DNA of 64,000 bases from Pollenia angustigena (taxonomy: Eukaryota > Arthropoda > Insecta > Diptera > Polleniidae), in assembly GCA_930367215.1 (NCBI GenBank), contig OV884059.1, positions 67,365,393-67,429,392 of the forward strand, written 5' to 3'. A model generated the notes under the pieces. The model did not search any database, was not told the DNA's origin, and saw only the letters and a program-made list of their open reading frames with translations. The position numbers were made by a program, and so were the translations under genes. Positions 45,801-55,899 of this stretch are shown piece by piece (within the stretch, counting starts at the first letter, position 1; each line of letters starts with the position of its first letter).

Positions 45801-47128
45801 CGCACTATAAGAAGGTAACGAAATATTAAAAGTTATTTCTTATAAAGACTTAAGAAAAAAATATTTATAATATTACGTGTAGCCAAAAAAAGTTTACGGT
45901 AAGATAGGCCTCTAAGGACATCTTTTACTGCAGTATAAAAAAAACAGTAAAAAGGCAGAACGGAATTGAAATAATAAAAAAACTCACAGCAAAGTTGAAC
46001 ACATGCTTTTTGTAAAAAAAAAAAAAAAAATTAAGGACAACACTAGAAATATTACATGATGAAAAAATGGTTACAACCCCTTTTAACATTTGCATTTCCT
46101 TGTCAACCGTTAGAATAAAGGTGAATACTTTTCCTTCTATATAACAATGTTTTTTCTTCGATTTTTGTTTGCCCGGCAAAAAAAAGTCTTACATTCTTAT
46201 GAACCACATCTCTCTGTATCCTCTTAAAAATAATAATACTTTTTTTAGTTGCTTTTTCGAAATATCCTCTACTTGAATTATATAAATAACGCAGTGCGTT
46301 TGAAAAAAAAAACTTTTATATTTATAGGGAATGGGACTTCAAATCTTTATTTTATAAGTCTTTTTTGTTGGCATAAAAACAAATTTAAATTTAAAAAAAA
46401 AAATTACTCTTTTAACTGAATTATATTGAATTTCGTATTTTAAAAATAGTTCATCCATTTTTTTAAAATACAATTTCACAATAGTTAATTTGTAAAATGA
46501 AAATTTTTCTTAAAAAATATTACAAGCATTTTATGAAATACTTGTCGAATGTTCTCTCATTTAAAAATCAAGTCGAAAAGTTACAATACGTCGACTTTTT
46601 TGCCTTTTTACAGCATGTCGTAAAGAACGCTTCCTAATGACATCATATCAAATTCTATATCGATAAAACTTTACGAGAAAAGGATTTAATTTCAACACAA
46701 GTTCTGCTAAAACACGATTAGAAAAATCGCAAAGAAATAGTTTAACATCAAATTTTCTACATTCTCTTGAGCTGTTCGGCCGAGAGAACCATTTAAACAG
46801 ACGGGCAGACAGACGGCCATGCCGAAATGGACTGAAAATTACTTATGGACCCAGAATATTATTTCATAGTAGTTCATATGGAATGGCAATATTAGTAAAC
46901 CGATATCAGCGTTTGTGTTTGACAGTATAAAAACATATAAAATCGCTTAGAATAATTCTATTGTCCAAAAGCTTGGGACAAATGAGTGTTATACAAGGTG
47001 GCGCAGTAGTCATTAACATAATATAATTTTTTCAAATGATGGTGAACTTCACATATACGATACAAAATATAGTAGAGAACTATACGAGTTGTTATAGATG
47101 GAGTTTCATCAACAAACTTCAAGTTTCA
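42892..47128. other. AT-rich stretch with small repeat pieces, no gene
   Basis: 43083-43200 has AATAAAGCCAT repeated in both orientations. 43720-43820 matches the inside of the 40241-41145 family. 44937-44970 (TTCTTCTCGCGTAAAAAACCCTA) resembles the right end of the hAT at 24559-33532. Around 44300-44560, CATTATACGATTATC and GATAATCGTT-like words hint at a further inverted-repeat element. 45000-47100 shows nothing I recognise. Frames at 43890-44174, 44006-44242, 44279-44551 and 45925-46179 lack known motifs. Confidence 0.35.
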
Positions 47129-47417
47129 CACAGAAAAAATATTTGCCAAAAATGGTTCAATTAAATAATTAATTGATGTACATTCATTTTTTCAATTAAT
47201 TTTTTGTTTGCTGCAATTAATTTTTTAATTAAGACACATAAATTTAAATGTTTGTGTATTTTTTAGTTAATGCAATTAATTTTTTAATTGACTACATTTG
47301 TGTGTCATGACTCGACAATTCAAATCCGTTAAATGATATGATTCTTTTGCAGGAGCAAAAGTAGTAAAAAATTTAATTGTTTGAACGAATTGTTTAATTG
47401 AAGTTAATTTTTCTGTG
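47129..47417. mobile_element. 289-bp MITE with CACAGAAAAA ends
   Basis: Starts CACAGAAAAAATATTTG and ends TTAATTTTTCTGTG. The inside is dominated by AATTAATTTTTTAATTG-like words. Same terminal type as 40241-41145 but unrelated inside. Its neighbour after 47417 reads GGTGCCGCAAGG, vaguely like a reverse transcriptase GVPQG box, but without support on either side. Confidence 0.55.
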
Positions 47418-47591
47418 CATTCAGGGGTGCCGCAAGGCTTCGTTCTTTCTCCTACTCTATTTCTTTTGTTTAACGGATAAAGTGTCTCATCGGTATATAT
47501 GTATGTATGGGTGGAATAATTATTGAGAAATCAGTATCTCTTGATGTTCTGGGTATAAAAATACAAAGTGATATCCGATGGATAGAACATG

Positions 47592-48148
47592 TACACACAG
47601 AAAAAAATCAAGTTAAAAACAAAGTTGATATAATTTTTCGGTGGTGATTTTGCTTCATAAGTTTTTCATGTTAATTCAACCTGATTTTACAATAACTTGC
47701 GAACAACATTTTTTCTTTTAAAATAACTATAATTCATGTTAATTTAACATTGTAGTAAAGTTAGAACAAAATGTCATTTATATTGAAATAACAATCCGAA
47801 TCATGTTGAATTGAAGTTATTTCAAGTTGAAATAACGTGAATTTCATGTAGAATCAAATTGGTTTAAGTGTGATATAACAGTGTGAAGAAGCTTCAGAGA
47901 CAACATATGCATTTATTTAAGAATAATCAAAACACTTACCACTACAAAACATGCTTCACTTATTGTGTATTCTCCTTTGTTAACAGAATCATCAGCAGAA
48001 TCGCCCGATATGGGTTTCGTCATCATTCTACTAGGAAAACTTGATGTACTATTTAACTAAATAATTTTAATTAAAAGAATACGGGAATCGTCTTTTTTTT
48101 ATAACACATTTTAAACATGAAAATAAAAAAATGTACATACTTAAGTAT
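47592..48148. mobile_element. AT-rich element with a CACAGAAAAA start, interrupted by the hAT
   Basis: Begins CACAGAAAAAAATCAAG and is rich in CATGTTAATTTAACAT-type palindromic words. These resume after the hAT at 50911-51180, which suggests one host element. Its right end was not found. 47930-48110 also matches the family at 40590-40780. Confidence 0.4.
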
Positions 48149-48300
48149 CAGGCGCGGATCCAGCTCGAGCCTTACGGGGGGGAAATTTTGTATGATACAA
48201 AAAAGTAAAAAAATTGTTTTTAAAAATTTATTAAAAACAATAAATGTATATTACATAATTACATAAAAAAAACAATAGATAAATAAAATATAAGATCCGT

Positions 48301-48640
48301 TCAATATAAATTAATTTTTTTATATAAGTAAATTGTGATTTTCTTGTGAGGCAAATTGAGATAGTACAGTCTATCTTCGGTCATTGTTGATCTGAGCCAT
48401 GTTTTTATTCGACGAAGGGTAGGAAAGGACCTCTCGCTTGTAGTATTACTGACGATCATTGACACGAAAATTTGAAATATTTTTCTTAGATTTGGGAAGA
48501 TGTCTTCATCATAGTTTATTAAAGCATCTACAATGTTATCTGATAGATTTTCAGATATTTTCCATGTTTGTTGCCAATGCAACAGTTCAGGCTCAAGTTA
48601 AAATGTGTTAATCTCGTTTATCAAATATAATCAGCTCATC
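48301..48640 (-). pseudogene. hAT transposase, C-terminal dimerisation part
   Basis: Contains SNTTSERSFPTLRRIKTWLR followed by STMTEDRL, the conserved hAT C-terminal dimerisation signature, within the 93-codon frame starting at 48582. The same frame reaches upstream to about 48640 with one stop. It belongs to the same transposase as 49435-50476, separated by the insertion at 48668-49432. Confidence 0.85.
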
Positions 48641-48667
48641 AGCTAGTTGTGGTTTTAAAATAAATGG

Positions 48668-49432
48668 TATATGGGCAAATCTTAAAAAGAGTCCACAAAC
48701 CAAAAATTTTTCAAATTAATTTTTTTAGATGTATAATTTAATTTTTATATTTAAAAATATGTATTTCGACGATCATTAATACAATAATGTTTACCAAATA
48801 TAACCCCTTCCCTGATCTCTTGATGTTACACATGAATTTAACATTATTTTAGGTGCTTTTTGAGCTTGAAATAGCACTTACAGCCAGCGGACTCATCACA
48901 ATATAAATTTCGTTAAAAAAAAAGATTGATATTCATTTATACATTCATTAATGATCACAAAATAAGTTTATATATATAATTTGTTTTGTTAAAATAAATA
49001 AAATTGGGTTTATTATATAGTACTAAAAACTGTAGCGTGCGTTGTAAGGCGTGCGTCACAAAGGGTTCACGGCTTTTATCAAAAAACTACAACATTTTTA
49101 AGCTGCGAATAAGTGATTTTAGAGTTCTCTTATATTCATCTTTCTTTTAGGAATTAGATTTTTAGAATTCGCTAAAAATTAGGAAAACACACTTCAACTT
49201 TGAAAGTTGCTTCTAAGTTTTGTGGCGTGCGTCACAAAACTTTGTGATCACTTATTTCGTAAACAAATGCCTGCTAAGAAATTATGATATATGCCATTCG
49301 TAAGTACATATTAATGTCACTAAATACTATATATTAGTTAAAGCTATCTCTTTTGAAAGGCCAACAAATGCTTATATATCAATTAGAAAACACGTGCGAG
49401 TGTAGCGTTCGTTACGCAGGATTTGTCCATAT
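48668..49432. mobile_element. Probable MITE inside the hAT
   Basis: Short imperfect inverted ends TATATGGGCAAATC and (right, inverted) CATATGGACAAATC bracket a segment unrelated to transposase. The segment contains GCGTGCGTCACAAA twice (about 49050 and 49215). The target duplication is not clear. Confidence 0.4.
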
Positions 49433-49434
49433 GA

Positions 49435-50476
49435 CTTGATTACACTTTCAGGTTGAAGTTTAGGTATGTTCAGTACATTTAGGATATCTATTGGGAAAGA
49501 TGTTTTTAGATCTTGTAAAATAAATTCAATAAGAGGAATGTAACCTACAACTCGGTACTAATCTTCAACATTTTGGAAGTGATTATTTCGTTCAAATTTT
49601 GTCTTTTCGATTGGAACCTCGATTTGAACGCAAATAACTTTAACTTTTTCAAAAATAGCTTTTAATTGTTCTTCGGCCTTATTTCTTTTTTCTTCAAGGC
49701 ACATGATAAAAATTTTGATAAGGCTTGATCCTTTTTGAAGATCTGTATCGTGATTTTGTAAAATGATACTAAGTGGCTGTGTTACAATAGGTATCACACT
49801 TAATATGTATATTCCGCAAATAAATTTAAAAGTACTAAGTGAGTTTCTTAATATAAAGGTAGAGATACTACCTTTCCACTCAGATATTTTTTCCAAAGCT
49901 TCTACTATATGATTTACACTTGTTGCAAAGACGCACAATGAAGAGAGTTTGGCTCCCAAATACTTTGCTAAAACTGTTTTTCGCTTGGGATGATTATATA
50001 TAAACAATTTTGTCGTTTTTTTAACAAATGATACAACTTTTTGTATTAATGGCACTTTATTGCTTTTAGAAATTGAGTTTTTCGATTTATGGGAATAGCA
50101 AGGCGCTTGTTTCGCATTTGTCGCTTTTCCAGGAATTTTGAACAGCTCCATTTTCTGCTGACATCCGAGGACACCCATCTGTTCCATCTCCTACACAATT
50201 TTTTAGGTCAAGACCAAAATTTGTCAAAGTTTTAAGAACTATTGATGATAGTGCCTTCGCATCACTTGACATATCAACGTCATCCATATACTTTGAAGCC
50301 TCTTCAAATGCGTTTACAACAAAGCCCATAAATTCTTCCCTAAAAACTTTTTGTTGTATGTTGAAATATCTAAAAGATAAGGAAATCTGGCTTTTCCCCG
50401 ACAAATCAGTGCTTTCGTCAAAAATTATCGAATAGAATTTTGATTCATATAACACATTTATACATAAATATTGCAA
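49435..50476 (-). pseudogene. hAT transposase, catalytic-core part (broken)
   Basis: Resembles the hAT transposases annotated in animals as ZMYM1-like or P52rIPK-like proteins. YSIIFDESTDLSGKSQ near 50430 contains the first catalytic-type Asp. CVGDGTDGCPRMSAENGAVQ near 50190 corresponds to the second conserved block (family form CVGQGYDGA..MSG..NGVQ). The frame then shifts around 50090-50180 and continues to 49558. Beyond the stop, frame fragments such as FILQDLKTSFPIDILNVLNI (about 49460-49530) are still recognisable. The DNA-binding N-terminus is missing. Not functional. Confidence 0.82.
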
Positions 50477-50910
50477 ATACTAAGGCTTTTTAATAATTTA
50501 GCCGCACGCATTATCAAGTCAAACGTTTACTATTTGGTTAAACATAGATGGCACCTGCTGAGATTGAATGTAGAATAATAAGTAATTGAATACGGTAAAC
50601 TAGATGTTTCTTTAGAAATATCTAATAAATAACTATTAGGATTAAGATATGGATACTTATTGAAAATCTTTAGAGATTCAATAAAAAAAATAAAAAAATA
50701 CTTATTGAAACGTTCGTTAGATATTCCATAAAAAAAAAAAAAACTAAAAAAACCTTGCTGGGATTTTCAAAAATTTTGTACATAAAAAAAAATATTATTA
50801 TGGGAATTCTTGTATTATCGAAATTAACAAAACATATTTTATAATTTACGGGGGGGGGGGGGAAATTTCCTTATTTACCCCCCCCCCCTGAATCCGCGCC
50901 TGTTAAGTAT

Positions 50911-52309
50911 ATATGCATGTTAATTTAACAAGATACATTTTGGATTTAAATATAAAACATGTGTTTATGGATTTAATATTGAACAAAGTGAATAGTATTA
51001 AATTAACATGATTAAAGGTTATTTTAATATTTTGCATTTAAAATTAATATGCAATAATGATAAATTTAAATAATTCTCAATCAACATTTCGCCATGTTAA
51101 TTTTACATTGGAATTTTTTGTTATGAAACATTAAAATTTACAATTTTTTTCATTTATTTTCATGTCTAACGCTACAAATTGAATTAAAAAAAAAAAACGT
51201 TTTTACAACAGTTATAGGAAGAAAAACATGGTTGAAGTATGGATAAAAACCATATATTGGTCCCTGAAATGGCAACAAGCAAACTTTTGTTTTTTTTGAA
51301 AATATTTTTTCACGATTGATAATATTTTGTTTCTATTTAACAATAAAGTGTTTAACTCCCTTGAAACTCCGAATATGGTTGAATTAAACAATAAAATATT
51401 TTAATCAAATAAAGCTACATCCATACTCTTAAACATATTATGGTTACTTTAACCATATTATTGTAAGTGGAATCCATATTATGGTTAATTATAACAATGA
51501 TATGTTTGATATTATAACATCTTTAAACAATATATGCTTAATTTTAAATTTTAAATATGTTTTAGAAACAACAAGATTATGGTCGTTTGCTCTCTACAAT
51601 AGATGAATGCTTTTCCATTACATACTTGGGTGGCTTGCTTAAAATTCTCATTGATTTGATTAAAATCAAAATATTGTGTAGTTAAATTCAAACGCATGGC
51701 TTAATTAATTATTATTGTTATTAAAAAAAAAACGGATCATTTATATATCATTTAAAACACACGAATTTCACATTAATTTTTTATTTATTAAACAGCATAT
51801 TCCGTGAAATTTAATAACTTTTACTTTTAAAAAATATATTTTAACCGACAAAAAATCAAACTAGATAACAAAATAAGCAATTAGCATTATTTTTAGGGAG
51901 TTTGTTTTTGAATACCAAACAAAAACGTTAAAAAAATAAAGTTATTCGTTAAATAACTATATATTAAATTTTAACATTTAAACGAATTTAATAACCCACA
52001 ATCAGTTACTGTAATAATTTTATGAGTGTAAATCAGTGATAACCAAGCCCCGAACTAACCAAGCCCCGAAGGCATGCACACAAAGATATTATGTTTTGAA
52101 ACGAACAAAGTTGTTGTATACATGTGAATTGCCGATCGTGTCTGTGTGAAAAATACGATTATTGACTGCCTCGCGAGTCTATGTAGTTGTATTAAAGAAA
52201 AACAGAAGGAGAGCTTATGAAGTTCTTCAAGGGCAGAAAAATGATTTAATCGCTAATAAAAAAAATTAAAGTTCGGCACTAAGTAAACAAATTGAAAAAT
52301 GGATGGAAT
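50911..52309. repeat. AT-rich repeats with CATATTATGGTTA words
   Basis: 50911-51180 continues the interrupted element of 47592. 51400-51550 has several (C)ATATTATGGTTA words in both orientations, related to the minisatellite that follows at 52310. A 16-base direct repeat TAACCAAGCCCCGAA(C/G) occurs at about 52040-52075. No gene. Confidence 0.4.
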
Positions 52310-52545
52310 AAATAACCATATTATGATTAACATTGACCAGATTATTGTTAATTCAGAACATAATATCGTTACTTTTGTTCAAATTATGGACAACTTTGAT
52401 ATTATTATGGTTAAATTTAAACATAATATGGTTAGTTTTGGCCATTATTGTGGTTAATATTAACCAAAATATGGGTAATTTTGAACAAATTATAGTTAAT
52501 ATTGTCCATATTATGGTTAATTTCGGGCATATATTTTTTTTTTAC
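52310..52545. repeat. Degenerate minisatellite, period about 21-24 bp
   Basis: About ten degenerate copies of a unit like CATATTATGGTTAATTTTGA, in direct orientation. The apparent 92-codon frame over this stretch is only a consequence of the repeat. Confidence 0.7.
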
Positions 52546-53219
52546 TCTGACCATATTGTGGTCATATTTAATTCCTATAAAGGGCTAGAGCGCATCCAGG
52601 CGAGTGGATGAGGCGTGGAAATTCTTCCATGTCAGTTTTAGGGTTATACCGCCCGAAATCGGTCAGAGCCTTATTGATTATCGGCAGGATAAGGTTGACG
52701 ATGTGTTCGGCAATGGTTATTTAGTGGCGTCAATTATTCGTAACGTTAGTAATTGTGTCTACGGCAATCAGAAGTTAAAGTAACACATCGCTTTCTTACT
52801 TTGAGAGGAGTGAAATATTGCGTCCTCCAAAGATTCCGTAACATTGCGTTAGTAACACCACATATATAATTGATATCGAGCCCTAATAGCAAAAATGATG
52901 TAACCAACAACATTTTGGATTTTAGTTTTTTTGATGAAAATCGATAATTTTTGATCATTTGCATCATAATGCTAAGAATCTCATATCTCTGGGAAGGACC
53001 GTAACGAAATAAGAGCAAAATCAATTTCAAACGAAACCCTAGACTTGAAGCAAAAATATTTAAAATAAACCTTCTCCTGTAAAATTTTATTTTTGTTGGT
53101 TACATAATTTTTGCTAGAGGGGCTCGATATGATTAGATCTATTGAGCTCAGAGTTAAAAATTACACCTAGATTTTTTGTTGTCTTGACTTAATAAAGTTT
53201 TCATTGCTTATTTTAATCG
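52546..53219. other. Unassigned, possibly 3' part of a LINE relic
   Basis: Somewhat less AT-rich. It lies downstream, in minus-strand sense, of the reverse transcriptase remnant at 53220-53400, so it may be that element's decayed C-terminal region. The 94-codon frame at 52746-53030 shows no motif I can name. Confidence 0.3.
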
Positions 53220-53400
53220 GTGAGATAAATGAGGGGATATAAAGTGATTGACCAATTTTTTTCATTTAGACAGAGACCGTTAGTAGAGGCCCAATTGTAC
53301 ATTTGTGTTTTGGTAGGTCATTCGAATATATCGAGTAAGGAAGAGGACCAAGTATTGATACCTATGGTACGCCCCTTCTTAGTATGCAGGTGTTTGATAC
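53220..53400 (-). pseudogene. Non-LTR reverse transcriptase remnant
   Basis: Minus-strand translation around 53385-53320 gives GVP, a stop, then VSILGPLPYSIYSNDLPK. This is clearly the [21 protein letters not shown] block of a LINE reverse transcriptase with a nonsense change at Q. A frame shift then leads to a NGLCLNEK-like stretch near 53260, matching the later NGL.LN..K block. The YADD box is not recognisable. CR1/I/jockey group; clade not assignable. Confidence 0.65.
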
Positions 53401-53885
53401 ATCTGAGCCGTGGTAAGTTTTTTTGGTTTTAATGAAATTTGCTGAGAAGGTCCCCTTTATCTTATTAAGAACATATATGAACGAAAAAATTTTTTTTAAT
53501 TATGCCATATTTAAAATGTCGTAATATCGACGAATTAACCGAATGTGTTGAGAGTATTTCTTCAATATCTCGAAAATTACTTTACATACGAAGATGATTT
53601 TAATGTCATTTTAAAGAGAATACTTGGGGCTACAAAAAAAAATTTAATATATGCAAAATATTAAATTTTAAAAACGGTCTAAGACAAAAACTTATTTTTT
53701 TATTTGGCTGATTTTTTTTTATATAATGCCTCAAACTGTTCTTTAAAAATCCTGAAACTTTGAAGGAGGAGTTTTTTTTCTTTCGCAACCTTTAAAAAAA
53801 TAATCTTAAAATAGAATTTTAATATTGTTATTCTGAGCAGTAAGTACACTGTGCTAGTTGCAAAACACAGATCAGCCTCGCACCT
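53401..53885. other. Nothing recognised
   Basis: AT-rich sequence without repeat ends or coding support. Confidence 0.35.
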
Positions 53886-53889
53886 GGCA

Positions 53890-54030
53890 TTTTACCCTAA
53901 TTGGGGCACACTGAATCCAGTGGTGCTAATCGTTTTTTAGGTTAGCTCTTGTTTTCAAGATATTTCGTTATTTCGAAAATCTAAGAAGTCGCACAGCATA
54001 TATTCGTGTAACTTGATTAATGCTTTGAAT
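53890..54030 (+). mobile_element. Fragment related to the foldback element's arm
   Basis: GAATCCAGTGGTGCTAATCG, GTTAGCTCTTGTTTTCAAGA, CGTTATTTCGAAAAT and GCACAGCATAT match 17390-17500 in order, with about 15-20% differences. It includes the junction before the first module, so it derives from an arm with a single module. It is directly followed by TTTTTTCTGTGT, the end of a CACAGAAAAA-type element. Confidence 0.75.
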
Positions 54031-54047
54031 GGTGGAAAATTTTTTCT

Positions 54048-54890
54048 GTGTATGTATCATTTATGATTGACAAATTAGCTCATATGCGTGTATTTTGCTC
54101 GTGAAGCTGATTCCAAAAAGATTCGATTATGGTATAAAATGCTTCCTGGGATTAATTATTATTAGCTGTTTTCAATACTCAATTTAGTACCACGAAAACA
54201 TGGTTGTATTTAAAAAAAACAAACTTCAAACCAATTCAAAAAATGTTTTAAGATGGTTTTAAAAAAATTATTTTATATGGTAAAAACAGGTTTAACTTTA
54301 AAACCAAATTTGCTGTTAAAACCTTAAGTGTGAAAACCCTATTAATGTGATTTCAAGAAGAGGGGTTTTAACGGACCTATTGTCAATCTCGGATAACAGG
54401 CACAACATTTTGCTGGTTCTCGTCGCCAAATTTTATTTCAATACCAAAATTTAAAATGAAGTTAAACCATTAAAAGCTATTTTTGGAACTGCGGATATAG
54501 TCAAATGTGGGCCGATACAAAAAAAAAAAAAAACAATTGGTAAGATGATTGAGGTTGCAATACAGTTGGGCGAAACTAAATAAAAAAACCAACATAATTA
54601 TATGGTTCATGGGCACAAGGCCTATTTCCCGAAAATGCGTTTGTTTCGGGGTTATATGAAATTAAAGACCAATTTTCACTATATCCACTATGCTCAGTTT
54701 TTGACATTTAAAGCGTATGTACCTAATTTCATCAAATTATCTTAACAAATGCGGTCACACCTGTCGTAAATTAAAAAAAAAGCGGGACCAGCAAGCAAAC
54801 TAAATAATCATATTCTTTTATTCCAATATTTTTTTTTATTTAAATACTATACCTTACAAAAAAACCATTTTTTGCTATGCCTCGTATATA
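54048..54890. other. AT-rich sequence, no gene
   Basis: Words like TTTTAAAACCA recur at 54180-54350 in both orientations, perhaps a degenerate MITE. Nothing else supported. Confidence 0.3.
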
Positions 54891-54894
54891 ATCA

Positions 54895-55358
54895 CAGTAG
54901 AACCCCGATAATTCGTAATCGCAAGGGATTTAACGGGGTTAAAATAAAATAAATACGAATTAACGGGGTTTTTCCATTTATTTACTAAAGCGATAAAAAA
55001 AAACATCAAAAGCAATTGTTAAAAACAAAATATATAAAAATTATTCATGTAACAAACTGATCTTAAGAAAATAAACACACACACAAGCAAAAATCCATGC
55101 AAAAAATAGCGGTAAAAAAATCATTCATTTCATGTTTCTGTTGTTATTATTTCGAATTATAAGTGGTAGAAAGCAAACACTTAAGATTTATAAGAGGTAA
55201 AGAAGATTTTGTTTGAAAAAAAAAATTACGAATTAGCGAGGGCACCAAAATGTATTGAAATTTTACGAATTAACGAGATTTTTTCAGGGGACCGACAGAT
55301 TATTACGAATAATCGGGAATTACGATTTATCGGGGTACAAATTATCGGGATCTGATTG
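54895..55358. mobile_element. pogo/Tigger-like MITE
   Basis: Left end CAGTAGAACCCCGATAATTC. Right end, read inverted from 55358, CAATCAGATCCCGATAATTT, followed outside by TA. Internal subterminal words (ACGAATTA(A/G)CG.GG) recur. The CAGT.GAACC.CG start is characteristic of pogo/Tigger elements. No transposase; the left TA is not clear. Confidence 0.6.
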
Positions 55359-55899
55359 TAGTTTATTTTGTGATATTAATACCATGTTAAGTCTCAATAA
55401 CTTTTAACAAAACGCTTATTTGGTCAAATATTTAATATGTGTAACCGTAGCTTTACGCAGCCAGCCGGCAGGACAAATGGATATTGTTAGATCGACTCTG
55501 AAAGTTATTCTGAGCCTATCGATATACAAAAAGAACTAATATTGCTTAGTGTTACAGCCCAAACGCACTCTTTGGTAGTGTGGATATGAAAAGAGTCCAT
55601 TCTGATATCAAAATCAAAAGTACCTGATGCTGTACGTTATAATTTCTAAACAAGTAATTAATAGAATCCCTTCAGCATCACATGAGATGCAAGAAAGTTT
55701 AAACTATTATCTTTTAATAAATAGACAAATAAAATAAATTCTGGGAATTTATTTAAAAAAATTAAAATCTATTGTATAAATTGAAACTTTTATTTCACTG
55801 AGAGAACATACAAAGTAAGAATGTTTAGAATTAAAAAAAAACCCAACACACAATAATTAATACTATAAAACGTAGCTGCAACATGTGGTCGTATTAAAC
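55359..55899. other. Nothing recognised
   Basis: AT-rich spacer between two elements, without coding or repeat support. Confidence 0.35.

Larger units (their letters stand above)
48149..50902 (-). mobile_element. Decayed hAT transposon, 2.75 kb
   Basis: TIRs CAGGCGCGGATCCAG (48149-48163) and, on the other strand at 50902-50888, CAGGCGCGGATTCAG differ at one base. The exact 8-bp target duplication ttaagtat lies at 48141-48148 and 50903-50910. This terminal sequence type is common in animal hAT elements. Poly-G and poly-C runs sit just inside the right end, giving a G/C hairpin. Transposase pieces are on the minus strand. A further insertion appears to occupy 48668-49432. Confidence 0.93.

Noticed and set aside
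47418..47470. Reverse transcriptase GVPQG box (GGTGCCGCAAGGCTTCG)
   Set aside because: One short box-like match without neighbouring blocks. Insufficient for a LINE call.
52333..52611. 92-codon hydrophobic protein
   Set aside because: It is a translation of a degenerate minisatellite, and the hydrophobicity follows from AT-rich repeat units.
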